This document shows, piece after piece, positions 17,060-25,431 of a stretch of DNA of 61,080 nt. The translations under genes were made by a program, and so were the position numbers. The notes beneath the pieces were generated by a model. The model saw nothing but the letters and a program-made list of their open reading frames with translations, had not been told where the DNA came from and searched no databases. The stretch is from assembly GCA_025934135.1 (NCBI GenBank), contig JAICYR010000002.1, positions 1 through 61,080 on the forward strand, in the 5' to 3' direction. The first letter of the stretch is position 1. Each line of letters starts with the position of its first letter. Source of the stretch: Acidobacteriaceae bacterium. Lineage in GTDB: Bacteria; Acidobacteriota; Terriglobia; Terriglobales; Acidobacteriaceae.

Positions 17060-17758
17060 ATGCTCCTCTACGCCATCACCAACCGTCATCTGCTCCAACC
17101 CGACGATCCGGGTGCCCCATCCTTGGCGGCGGATGCAGAGCATTCGACAAGGGTGGGAACCGCCGCCCTCATCACTCTCGCCCGCCAATGGGCCGCCCGC
17201 AACATCGACTACATCCAGATTCGAGAAAAAGACCTCGACCTCCGCGAACTCACCCACGCCATCGTCTCCGCTGTCCGCGAAATCAACCAGACCACGAAGG
17301 TCCTCTTGAACGGCCCCGCCGCCAGCGCCCTCGCCGCCGGAGCCGACGGCGTCCACCTCCCCACTAACGCCGCTCCAAACGTCGCAGCCGAAGCCCGCGC
17401 CCTCTTTGCCCAATCCGGACGCGACGCCATTCTCAGTCACTCCTGCCACTCCATTCAGGAAGTCATGAGAATCCGCGAGGAATCGCAGCGCGACCCACAC
17501 GCCACCACCGCCAACACACTCATCCTCTACGCGCCGGTCTTTGAAAAAGTAATCGCCCCGCCGGCGCCCAATCAGCCAGCCGAAAAAGTCTGCGGACAGG
17601 GCCTCGACGCCCTCCGCGCCGCCGTTCACGCCGCCGGAAACATCCCCGTCCTCGCCCTCGGCGGCATCACGACCGAAAACGCCCCAACCTGCCTCGCCGC
17701 CGGTGCCTCCGGCATCGCCGCGATCCGCCTCTTTCTCAATTACGAGTGGCCAGTTTGA
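17060..17758 (+). CDS. thiE: Thiamine-phosphate synthase with an in-frame repeat insertion
   Basis: This 232-residue TIM-barrel enzyme joins HMP-PP and thiazole phosphate in thiamine synthesis. The motifs YAITNRHLL, DYIQIREKDLDLREL, VLLNGPAASALAAGADGVHLP, SHSCHS and VLALGGITTENA are in the right order. Between the first strand and helix, about residues 17-33 (PGAPSLAADAEHSTRVG) are encoded exactly by a copy of palindromic family A, which explains the extra length over the usual 210-215 residues. The reading frame and the catalytic motifs are intact, so the enzyme may still work. No other thi gene is nearby. Confidence 0.9.
   Translation: MLLYAITNRHLLQPDDPGAPSLAADAEHSTRVGTAALITLARQWAARNIDYIQIREKDLDLRELTHAIVSAVREINQTTKVLLNGPAASALAAGADGVHLPTNAAPNVAAEARALFAQSGRDAILSHSCHSIQEVMRIREESQRDPHATTANTLILYAPVFEKVIAPPAPNQPAEKVCGQGLDALRAAVHAAGNIPVLALGGITTENAPTCLAAGASGIAAIRLFLNYEWPV
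17110..17158 (+). repeat. Palindromic repeat, family A (copy 2), inside thiE
   Basis: GGGTGCCCCATCCTT at the start and AAGGGTGGGA at the end match the intergenic copies. The internal part (GGCGGCGGATGCAGAG...) has drifted and pairs only weakly, which would be expected once the sequence is read as protein. The reading frame is open through it. Confidence 0.8.
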
Positions 17759-17783
17759 CATCTGTTGTCATATTTGACAAAAT
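17755..17783 (+). promoter_or_regulatory. Promoter and possible operator of the HigBA-like operon
   Basis: TTGACA at 17755-17760 and CAAAAT at 17778-17783 are 17 bases apart. Between and over them lies a dyad, TGACA-TCTGT-TGTCA (17756-17770), followed by a third TTTGACA at 17773. A dyad between the two promoter boxes fits autorepression by the antitoxin. The promoter overlaps the stop codon of thiE. Confidence 0.5.
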
Positions 17784-17805
17784 ACCGTTTGGATGAGCCC
17801 AGCAC

Positions 17806-18153
17806 ATGACTCGACAAACTAGGCCAGTCTCATGGGTCAATGCTGCCCTCAAAGAGTTTCGGACATTTCCCGAAGACGCTCAGGCCATCTGCCTCACGGC
17901 GCTTACCATCGCCGCCGAAGGCGGTAAGTCTGACATCGCGAAGCCAATGCGGGGTCTGGGATCAGGCGTCTTTGAAATCGCATTGCCTAATAAGCGAGAT
18001 GCCTTTCGAGTCATCTATGCGCTGCAACTCGGCGAGGAAATTTGGGTGGTTCATGCTTTTCAGAAGAAATCAACTCAGGGCATCAAGACCCCCAAACGTG
18101 AAATCGAACTTATATCGGATCGCCTAAAGAGACTCAAGGAGACCTTGCGATGA
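17806..18153 (+). CDS. RelE/HigB-family toxin (Gp49-like)
   Basis: This 115-residue protein resembles the phage Gp49/HigB branch of the RelE superfamily: PMRGLGSGVFEIALPNKRDAFRVIYAL, then IWVVHAFQKKSTQGIKTP. In this family the fold cleaves mRNA at the ribosome, using basic residues around KKS. The downstream antitoxin start overlaps its stop by four bases. The toxin-first order is the HigBA arrangement. Confidence 0.88.
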   Translation: MTRQTRPVSWVNAALKEFRTFPEDAQAICLTALTIAAEGGKSDIAKPMRGLGSGVFEIALPNKRDAFRVIYALQLGEEIWVVHAFQKKSTQGIKTPKREIELISDRLKRLKETLR

Positions 18154-18449
18154 AAACCAAATCCTTCCCACTAACCCGCGGAAGTGGCAATGTATTCCGC
18201 GATCTCGAACATCCAAATGCCGACATCGAGCAATTCAAAGCCATTCTCGCCGCAGAAATCATCAAAGCTCTCGACCGCGAGCACCTCACCGTCCGCGCCG
18301 CTCACGACCGTACCGGAATCGCTGCGGCGGATTTCTCCCGCATCCGCAATGCCAATCTTGCGCGCTTTACCGTGGACCGACTCATGGCCATCCTCAACCG
18401 CCTCGGCTCGCGCGTGGAGGTAAAGGTCCGCGTCCGCCGTGCCGCCTGA
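18150..18449 (+). CDS. HigA-like helix-turn-helix antitoxin
   Basis: This 99-residue XRE-type protein has an N-terminal region with GNVFRDLEHPNAD, a form seen in antitoxins paired with Gp49-like toxins. A helix-turn-helix follows at about residues 45-80 (TVRAAHDRTGIAAADFSRIRNANLARF). The ATGA overlap with the toxin indicates coupled translation. It should neutralise the toxin and bind the upstream dyad. Confidence 0.87.
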   Translation: MKTKSFPLTRGSGNVFRDLEHPNADIEQFKAILAAEIIKALDREHLTVRAAHDRTGIAAADFSRIRNANLARFTVDRLMAILNRLGSRVEVKVRVRRAA

Positions 18450-18458
18450 CCCGTCGCC

Positions 18459-21400
18459 CTAAAAATACAGCCTGCACCCCACCTGGATCTTCCGGTCGTG
18501 ATACAGCCCCGTGCTGTTGCTGTTGATCGTCTCCCCAAACGCCGCTGTCGGACTCCCAATCAATTCCTTGTGCGTCTGCCCATCGGCGCCAATCACCGAC
18601 TGCGTCTTCAATCCGCTCTGGTAAACCATCGTGACGGTATTCGCGTAAGGATAGGCCCCGCTCTTGGACTGATTGCGCAGCCGGTATCCGATGTTCTGCA
18701 CCCGCGTCACATTTCGATGATTCAGCACATTCAGCGCCTCGGCAAAAAATTCCAACCCAATATGCTCTGTAATCGACGTTCGCTTCGACGCCCGAACATC
18801 CAGCCCCACCGCCCCCGGCGCGCGAAACGTGTTCCGCCCAATCAACGGAATCAAGTCTTCCCCACCCGAACCATTCAGCGTCGGCCCCAGCCCCGGAGCA
18901 GGCCGTGCGCCATCGGTAATCACGCCTCCCGGAGCGGTCACGTCCTTCAGGCAGTTCGACCCTCCGTCCGGCCCTCCCGCCGCCAGCCAGTCGTAATTGG
19001 AGCACAGCGGAGTCGGCACCGAGCCTTCCGTCCGCATCGTATACGGAAGCCCCGTCCTCCACTCACCCAAAGCGGACAGCGCATACCCATTCGCAATCCG
19101 TCCAAACCATCCATCAAACCTCCACGGCACATGCGCAATAACCGCCCCGGAAACCCGCTGCCGCAAATCGAAGGTCGACGTTCCGTGCTCCAGCCCCAAC
19201 TTGGCCGGATCATAAACCGTATTTACCTTCGCGAACGTCGCAGACGTCTGGTTATCGTCAAAGGCGTGCGACCAGGTGTAAGTCATATGCACCCCAATCC
19301 CACGCGACGCCCGCCTCGTGAAGCGAACAACCGCCCCCTGATAGCTGGAAGTCGCCTCGCTCAGAATGTCCGTAATTGGCCCATAATTCGGATTCAGCCT
19401 CTGGTAATAAAACGGCACCGTAAACCCATGCTGGATCGGCCCCAGATGCTCCGGGTTCGTTGAAAAATCCAGAACATAATTGATCGGCGCGACTGCGCTC
19501 AGATCAATATTCCGGTCCAGATACTGCGGCAGCTCGCGCCCCTCGGAAGCCATCAGCGTAATCGTGACCGAAGACCCGCGCCCAAGCCGCTGCTTCAGCG
19601 AAATCTCCGCCTGATGGATCTGCGGATTCTGAAAACGTCGGTCGAAATAAACAGCGTTGGGTCTTGACCGCAGTTGGTCCGCCGCATTCGGATCGGTGTA
19701 CGGAGTTTCATTCGCGGCAAACACATAAGGAAACTGCGGTGCCCCCGCATCCAGCGGTCGATAGAAATAGCTGCGCGCCGAGCGCGTCGATCCAGTCGAG
19801 GTCAGCGCATTGAACACCATCGCATTCGGCACCCGCGCGTAATAAAGTCCATACCCTCCGCGCAATATCGTGTGCCCTGAACCAAACACGTCCCACGCAA
19901 AGCCCACCCTCGGACCAAAGTTATTGCGGTCATGGGGCAGATACGCCGTCTGCGGAATGTCCGGATTCACCACCAGCTTATTCGTATCGGGCAGCCGCTC
20001 GTAGTCGTAGCGCACGCCCAGCGAGAGTGTCAGCCTCGGCCTCAATCGCCAGTCATCAGAAAAATATGCCGCATAGTCAGCCGTCTCAAACTTCCAAACC
20101 GAAGACCCCAGCGTCTGCCGAAACCACGAATAGCACGGATAATCCCCCACTCCCGTCGTCGTCCCATCGCAACGATCGGGCGCAAGCAGATCAGCCACAA
20201 AATTCGCCAGCGATGAATACGAATACTCCCCGCTCTGGTTCGCCACTCCGTTAATAGACTCGGTAATGTGGTTATAGTCGTATCCAAACCGAAATTCATG
20301 CGGCCCGTGGATCCAGCTAATCGCGTCCACAAACTGCTGCCGCGTCTCCAGCGGATACTGCGACTTCCCTTCCGACGACAGTGCCCCGATATTAAATCCC
20401 GCACCTGAGTCAATCGAAATCTCCGGGGAGCGCCCATACGAATTCGCCGCAAATGGCTTCTCAAAATCCGTCGGATCAGCCGACATCTGCGACAACAAGT
20501 CCCGGCTGTACTGGTAGCGCGCGTTCGACAACACAGCCGGAGCAAGAAAATACTCCAGTCGCCCCACAGCCGAGTTCTGCCGAACCCGGCTCACTCCAAA
20601 GCTCCCCATCCCGTCGGTGGCGCTCGCCCCACCCAGCACTCCATTCGGAGAGTCGCGCCGCATCAGGTTATATTCGCCGCTCAAATGGATCCGGTTGTTA
20701 TACCACCAGTCAATCTTCGGAAAAAGAATGATCTGCCGCGACGTCCGCGGCACCTCGCCCAGAACGCCCCCAAGCTGGTTCAGCACCGCCGTGTATGCGC
20801 ACGAAGCCCGCGCGTTCAGGCTTGCACCCTGGCAGCTCGTATAGATCGGATTGCTGCTGGTCGAAATCCGCGCCGCAAGCGTCTGGGTCGTCGCCGACGA
20901 CGGCGGCGCAAAAAATATCTCCGCCTCGGCCGCGCGCGCCACCGCCGGGTAATCGCGCCTGGAGTAATCCCCGGCGAAAAACCAGAACAGCTTGTCCCGC
21001 CGGATCGGTCCTCCGCCATCAATGCCAAACTGCAGCCTCCGGTCCAGCGCTTTATACGGCCGGTCAACATAGGTAATCGGCTGCCCATTCAGATACTGAA
21101 CAAGCGAGCCATCCGCCGTCGTTTTCGCCCCCGCTGGCTCGGCCTGCATCACGCGGGCATAGGCGTTCGCCGCCCCCCACGCGGCATTGCGCTCGCGAAA
21201 AGTCGCCGTCGCGTGCAGCCTGTTCCCGCCCGACCGCGTTACGGAATTGATGACGCCCCCCGCCGCTCCTCCAGACTCGGCGGAAAAGTTGGAACTGCTC
21301 ACCCGAAACTGGCTCACCGCCGCGCGCGCCGTCACATATCCGCCGCCCGTCACTCCACGCTCGCGCGCCCGGAACGCGACCGTGTTGTCCACCCCGTCCA

Positions 21401-21983
21401 ACCTGATTCCATTCATCGCTGGGCTGAGTCCGCGAAAACTCCTCGCCGACACGCCGGACTCATCTTCAGAAATCACAGGGGCCGATGCCGCCGCCAAATC
21501 AGCGAACGCCGACCAGTGTCCGTCCGTGCTGGGCAGCGCATCTATATAGGATTCGCCAACGTTGCTGCCGACGGCTGGCGTCAAATCCGATTCAGGAGAA
21601 TACGACGCCCGCCCCGGAGGCCCCGAAAAGAATGCCACTGTCATGCGCGGATCAAGAAATGTCGTTCGGCCAATTTCCACCATAATGTTGAAAGCGTGCC
21701 AAATCGCCGTTCCCGGAGCATTTACCCGCGCGGAATAAACTCCAGGCTCGACTTCGGCAAAACGGAAGTTCCCAGCAGCGTCGCTCAACGCTTGGACCTC
21801 GGCTCCCGTTTCTACGTCTTGCAGCGTCACCAGCGCCCGGAAGTGGTTTCCGGAAATCCCCGAAACCTGACCCGCAACCGACCCTCCCGTGCCCGACTGG
21901 GCACGAAGCTCAGCAAGTCCGCAAACAATGACGATGAACAGAAGGAGAACCTGGCCGGCGCGCGAAAACCGATGCGGATTCAT
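18459..21983 (-). CDS. Oar-like TonB-dependent receptor with carboxypeptidase-regulatory domain
   Basis: This is a 1174-residue outer-membrane protein. Its Sec signal peptide (about residues 1-29, ending LRAQ) is followed by a carboxypeptidase regulatory-like beta domain (residues 32-115: GSVAGQVSG, DAAGNFRFAEVEPGVYSARV). A plug-like region has SYIDALPSTDGHW and the long beta barrel ends in an aromatic residue (CRLYF), as required for insertion. This layout is the Oar type that is greatly expanded in Acidobacteriota, where substrates are mostly unknown. No TonB/ExbB genes are near. It ends only nine bases from the antitoxin gene, convergently. Confidence 0.88.
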   Translation of the reverse strand: MNPHRFSRAGQVLLLFIVIVCGLAELRAQSGTGGSVAGQVSGISGNHFRALVTLQDVETGAEVQALSDAAGNFRFAEVEPGVYSARVNAPGTAIWHAFNIMVEIGRTTFLDPRMTVAFFSGPPGRASYSPESDLTPAVGSNVGESYIDALPSTDGHWSAFADLAAASAPVISEDESGVSARSFRGLSPAMNGIRLDGVDNTVAFRARERGVTGGGYVTARAAVSQFRVSSSNFSAESGGAAGGVINSVTRSGGNRLHATATFRERNAAWGAANAYARVMQAEPAGAKTTADGSLVQYLNGQPITYVDRPYKALDRRLQFGIDGGGPIRRDKLFWFFAGDYSRRDYPAVARAAEAEIFFAPPSSATTQTLAARISTSSNPIYTSCQGASLNARASCAYTAVLNQLGGVLGEVPRTSRQIILFPKIDWWYNNRIHLSGEYNLMRRDSPNGVLGGASATDGMGSFGVSRVRQNSAVGRLEYFLAPAVLSNARYQYSRDLLSQMSADPTDFEKPFAANSYGRSPEISIDSGAGFNIGALSSEGKSQYPLETRQQFVDAISWIHGPHEFRFGYDYNHITESINGVANQSGEYSYSSLANFVADLLAPDRCDGTTTGVGDYPCYSWFRQTLGSSVWKFETADYAAYFSDDWRLRPRLTLSLGVRYDYERLPDTNKLVVNPDIPQTAYLPHDRNNFGPRVGFAWDVFGSGHTILRGGYGLYYARVPNAMVFNALTSTGSTRSARSYFYRPLDAGAPQFPYVFAANETPYTDPNAADQLRSRPNAVYFDRRFQNPQIHQAEISLKQRLGRGSSVTITLMASEGRELPQYLDRNIDLSAVAPINYVLDFSTNPEHLGPIQHGFTVPFYYQRLNPNYGPITDILSEATSSYQGAVVRFTRRASRGIGVHMTYTWSHAFDDNQTSATFAKVNTVYDPAKLGLEHGTSTFDLRQRVSGAVIAHVPWRFDGWFGRIANGYALSALGEWRTGLPYTMRTEGSVPTPLCSNYDWLAAGGPDGGSNCLKDVTAPGGVITDGARPAPGLGPTLNGSGGEDLIPLIGRNTFRAPGAVGLDVRASKRTSITEHIGLEFFAEALNVLNHRNVTRVQNIGYRLRNQSKSGAYPYANTVTMVYQSGLKTQSVIGADGQTHKELIGSPTAAFGETINSNSTGLYHDRKIQVGCRLYF

Positions 21984-22130
21984 GCAGGCCCTCCCCCCGT
22001 TGTGTTGTTTCGCGACAGCGGAAAGCAGGCGGGCAATCTGGCCCCCAACCTTGTTGGCGCCACGAAGCTTCAGCTAATCGCTTGATTTCGTGAGTGAAGA
22101 GTAACGTGATTCGATAGACTGAGGACAAGA

Positions 22131-23156
22131 ATGTTCATTGACGAAGCGAAAATCCGGGTAAAAGCAGGTGACGGAGGTAATGGGTGTATGGCCTTCCGTC
22201 GCGAAAAGTTTGTCCCTCGCGGCGGCCCCTCCGGCGGAGACGGCGGACGCGGCGGCGACATCATCATGGAGTCCTCCCAGCGCCACAACACCCTCATGTA
22301 CTTCCGCTACAACCCCGAACACAAGGGCGAGCGCGGCGAGCACGGAATGGGATCCAACTGCACTGGCCGCGAAGGCCACGACGTCGTCCTCAAAGTCCCA
22401 GTCGGCACGCAGCTTTACGACGCTGAAACCGGCGAGCTTGTACACGACTTCTCTCATCCCGACGAGCGCGTCGTCATCGCCAAAGCCGGGCGCGGCGGAC
22501 GCGGAAACCAGCACTTCGCCACTCCCACCCACCAGGCCCCGCGCGAATATGAACTCGGCAAGCCCGGCGAGGAGCGCGTCTACCGCCTGGAGCTAAAAGT
22601 TCTCGCCGACGTCGGCCTCGTCGGCTTTCCCAACGTCGGCAAATCCACTCTCATCTCACGCATCTCCGCGGCCAAGCCCAAGATCGCCGACTACCCCTTC
22701 ACCACGCTGCAGCCGAATCTCGGCGTGGTCTCCATCGGCGAGGCCCCTTATGAGGAAAGCTACGTCGTCGCCGACATCCCCGGCCTCATCGAAGGCGCGC
22801 ACACAGGCGCTGGACTCGGCGTACAGTTCCTGCGCCACATCGAGCGCACCCGCCTGCTCGCCCACCTCGTCGACGTATCCGACGCAAGCGCACGGCCCGA
22901 CCCCGTCGAGGACTTCAAAGTCATCCTCGGCGAACTGGAGAGCTTTGGCCACGGCCTCACAGACAAGCCCATGATCGTCATCGCTTCCAAAGCCGACGTC
23001 GCCAACCCCGAAAAACTCAAAAAACTCCGAGCCATGGCCAAGCGAAAGAAGTTGGACTTCTACGAAATCTCCGCCGTCACCGGCCTCGGCATTGACAAGC
23101 TGAAATATGCCATCGGTGCCCGTGTCCGCGAGTTGCGCGAAACCGCGGCTGCATGA
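22131..23156 (+). CDS. obg: GTPase Obg
   Basis: This 341-residue ribosome-associated GTPase acts in 50S assembly and stress control. The glycine-rich Obg domain is at residues 1-158 ([22 protein letters not shown]). The G domain follows, with GFPNVGKST at 165-173, switch I near FTTLQPN, DIPG and the SKAD-type specificity loop. It has no C-terminal extension, as in many non-firmicute Obg proteins. No rplU or rpmA precedes it, unlike the common arrangement. Confidence 0.96.
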   Translation: MFIDEAKIRVKAGDGGNGCMAFRREKFVPRGGPSGGDGGRGGDIIMESSQRHNTLMYFRYNPEHKGERGEHGMGSNCTGREGHDVVLKVPVGTQLYDAETGELVHDFSHPDERVVIAKAGRGGRGNQHFATPTHQAPREYELGKPGEERVYRLELKVLADVGLVGFPNVGKSTLISRISAAKPKIADYPFTTLQPNLGVVSIGEAPYEESYVVADIPGLIEGAHTGAGLGVQFLRHIERTRLLAHLVDVSDASARPDPVEDFKVILGELESFGHGLTDKPMIVIASKADVANPEKLKKLRAMAKRKKLDFYEISAVTGLGIDKLKYAIGARVRELRETAAA

Positions 23157-23167
23157 AAAACCACAGT

Positions 23168-23214
23168 GGGTGCCCCATCCTTTCGCGCTTGCTTCATCGC
23201 GCGAAAGGGTGGGA
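23168..23214 (+). repeat. Palindromic repeat, family A (copy 3)
   Basis: GGGTGCCCCATCCTTTCGCGC pairs with GCGCGAAAGGGTGGGA around a short loop. It is one of the best-paired copies. It lies 11 bases after the obg stop and could act as a transcript end for the convergent genes. Confidence 0.85.
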
Positions 23215-23236
23215 ATTGAGGAAGAGAATCGAATGT

Positions 23237-23266
23237 GGGTGCCCCATGTCTCGCAGAGACATGGGA
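23237..23266 (+). repeat. Palindromic repeat, family A short form (copy 4)
   Basis: GGGTGCCCCATGTCTC-GCA-GAGACATGGGA is a perfect 10-bp hairpin with a three-base loop. The same 30-base sequence occurs at 32655-32684. It keeps the family A head but has a different stem. Confidence 0.85.
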
Positions 23267-23272
23267 GAAAAC

Positions 23273-24442
23273 TTACGCTTCTTGGACCTGAGTTAATTCT
23301 TTCCGGATTAACAGAAACAGAGGAACCAGCGCCACCGCGCTCGCCAGCGCATCCACCAGGAACAGCCCTCGCACGCCAAAGTGGCTGAAGCCCTGCCCAT
23401 CTGCCCACGTCATGTACACCACCGCCGCGTTGATCGCCGCCGTAAACAGCCCAAGCTGCGTGCTCGCCACCGCGCTCGTCCGCCCCACCAGTTGGAACGC
23501 CAGCGAATTGAACGCCGCGTACACCACGCCCGTCAGCGCATTGTAGATCAGCACACCGGCAATGTACGCCTCCAGCGTGTGCCCCGTCAGCGCCAGCGTC
23601 AGCGATACCACCACAATCCCCACCGCCGCGCCCAGATAAAGAAGTCCGCGATTCACATGGTTGGCCGCATATCCGCCCGCCAGAGCGCCTACTGACGTTG
23701 CTACCGCCGCGCCGGCGCCGGTAATCAACACCACCATGCTTTCGCTCACGTGGAAATTCTGTCCCAGCCCCGCGAACAAATTGATCCCAGCGCACGCGCC
23801 CACCGGTGCCAGAAACAGCGCGAACCCCACCAGGCTTGCCCGCTTCCGCGAGGCCGCCCACGTCGCCTTCAGCGTCTTCGTAAACACCTGCTTAAACTTG
23901 AACGCTGACCGCCGCGACGCCGGAAACACCACCGTCGGCAGCACGCCCAGCACAATGCACGCCGCCAGCCCCGCCCCGATCCACTCCATCCTCATATGCG
24001 GAGCCAGCGCCATCACCGCCATCGAACCCGCCGCGCCGCCGCCCAGGTTGGCCACGTTCGTCCATCCCGCAACCGACCCTCTCCGGTTGTCCGGCAGAAA
24101 TTCCGCCATCCATCCGTTCGCGGCATTCGCATACATCACCATGCCCAGTTCGGCCAACAGCAGCAACCCTGTTGCAAGCCCCAGCCGCCCCGGAGACAAC
24201 GCCCGCAGCGCCGCCGCCATGCACGCCGCTGACACCACGGCCAGAATCCAGCAGTAGGCCCGCCGCGTCAGCCCCGTATCCAGCACCGGACACAACAAAA
24301 ATCCCCAGAACGTGGGAGACATCACCACCGCGCTCGTCGAGGCCACCTGCCCCAGCGGAATCCCCTGCCGCGTCAATAGAAAAGGCAGCGCCGTGATCGT
24401 AAACCCAACCACCAGCCCGAATGGAAAAAGCGCCAGCCCCAC
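23273..24442 (-). CDS. MFS transporter (AmpG-like)
   Basis: This is an inner-membrane carrier of about 390 residues with roughly twelve hydrophobic helices, two of which flank a central basic loop (SRRSAFKFKQVFTKTLKATW). The GWTNVANLGGGAAG helix and overall layout resemble the AmpG/acetyl-CoA transporter branch, so muropeptide or similar uptake is possible but unproven. The track starts at GTG 24442. The open frame extends upstream and encodes PPAWIVG immediately before it, which reads like the true first residues of such carriers, but no ATG, GTG or TTG is available there. Confidence 0.75.
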   Translation of the reverse strand: MGLALFPFGLVVGFTITALPFLLTRQGIPLGQVASTSAVVMSPTFWGFLLCPVLDTGLTRRAYCWILAVVSAACMAAALRALSPGRLGLATGLLLLAELGMVMYANAANGWMAEFLPDNRRGSVAGWTNVANLGGGAAGSMAVMALAPHMRMEWIGAGLAACIVLGVLPTVVFPASRRSAFKFKQVFTKTLKATWAASRKRASLVGFALFLAPVGACAGINLFAGLGQNFHVSESMVVLITGAGAAVATSVGALAGGYAANHVNRGLLYLGAAVGIVVVSLTLALTGHTLEAYIAGVLIYNALTGVVYAAFNSLAFQLVGRTSAVASTQLGLFTAAINAAVVYMTWADGQGFSHFGVRGLFLVDALASAVALVPLFLLIRKELTQVQEA

Positions 24443-24594
24443 AATCCACGCGGGCGGAACGCGCGCGGGCGAGGCAGACGATGCCGAAGACCCAGGCAGA
24501 ACAACCGGTTCAGACAGACAACACTCCCGGGCGCAAAATCAACCCGCCTTCGATCCTCTCACAAGACAAAATCGGTGGCTCACTCAGGATATTG

Positions 24595-24634
24595 GGGTGG
24601 CCCATTCAAGCCCGGTTTTGGCTTGAGTGGGGGA
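24595..24634 (+). repeat. Palindromic repeat, family B (copy 1)
   Basis: GGGTGGCCCATTCAAGCC pairs with GGCTTGAGTGGGGGAC around a short loop containing GGTTTT. It lies upstream of the STAS gene and of the MFS gene. Confidence 0.8.
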
Positions 24635-24729
24635 CAAGCGAAACAAAAATTCACACCCCTCCCGCCATATTGATGTACGCTTGTAGGCCAGTTCCCTCTC
24701 CCAATCTCCGAGCATCAACCGGGGGAAGC

Positions 24730-25419
24730 ATGTCTCTTACCGTAACCTCACGTTATTGCGGGACCGTTTGCATCATCGACTGCGATGGCCGCATCATGGC
24801 CGGACACGAAGCGACCGTCCTGGAAGCGGCGCTCGAAGAGGCCGAGCAGGAATTCTCCCGCATTGTCCTGAACCTCGCCCGCGTCTCCCGCATGGACAGC
24901 ATGGGGCTGGGAATGATCGTGCGGCAAACCTACCGCGTCAGCACGCGCGGAGGCTCCATCCGCATCGCCGCCCCGCAGCCCTTCGTCTCTCACCTGCTCG
25001 GAATCACAAAACTCAACGAATTCCTCCGGAGCTACTCCACCGAAGATGAAGCCATCCAGTCATTCCTCGGCGCGTGCCCGCCGCCCGTCAAGGAGAAAAA
25101 GCCCGGCCCCACCCTGCTGGTTTTCGACCAGTCCTCTGACCTTTGCGCCTTCGTGCGAAGCGTGCTGTCCCAACACGGCTTTCACGTAAAAACCGTTTGC
25201 TCGCTCCGCGACGCCAGAATCCTGCTCTGCGCCGATCAGGTGGATTACTTACTCATCGGCCCGTGTAACCCGCAGCTCACGTCGCAAATGGTCTACAAAG
25301 AGCTGACCTCGCTCGCTCCCAAGGCCTCCGCTCTGCAGCTCGCCCCGGACTTCCACTCCCACGACGCCGCCCACGCCACCCAAACCCTCCTCCAAATGCT
25401 CGGAGTCGCCACCGCCTGA
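24730..25419 (+). CDS. STAS domain fused to a pseudo-receiver
   Basis: This is a 229-residue cytoplasmic signalling protein. Residues 1-110 form a STAS domain of the anti-sigma-factor-antagonist type. The phosphorylatable serine lies in RVSRMDSMGLGM, close to the canonical DSSGLG. Residues about 125-229 have the alternating pattern of a receiver domain (TLLVFDQSSDLCAFVRSVL), but the expected phospho-Asp position reads IGPCNP, so this half is probably inactive as a phospho-acceptor. The ATG at 24730 follows GGGGGAAG. The long upstream extension in the track passes through repeat B and is not real. Confidence 0.8.
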   Translation: MSLTVTSRYCGTVCIIDCDGRIMAGHEATVLEAALEEAEQEFSRIVLNLARVSRMDSMGLGMIVRQTYRVSTRGGSIRIAAPQPFVSHLLGITKLNEFLRSYSTEDEAIQSFLGACPPPVKEKKPGPTLLVFDQSSDLCAFVRSVLSQHGFHVKTVCSLRDARILLCADQVDYLLIGPCNPQLTSQMVYKELTSLAPKASALQLAPDFHSHDAAHATQTLLQMLGVATA

Positions 25420-25431
25420 AATTACGGTCGC

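Noticed and set aside
20685-22085. 466-codon plus-strand ORF opposite the TonB receptor gene
   Set aside because: It has the same antisense composition and no domain or ribosome site.
22656-23861. 401-codon minus-strand ORF spanning obg, the repeats and the MFS gene
   Set aside because: It crosses two real genes and two palindromes and has low-complexity G/V/D composition.
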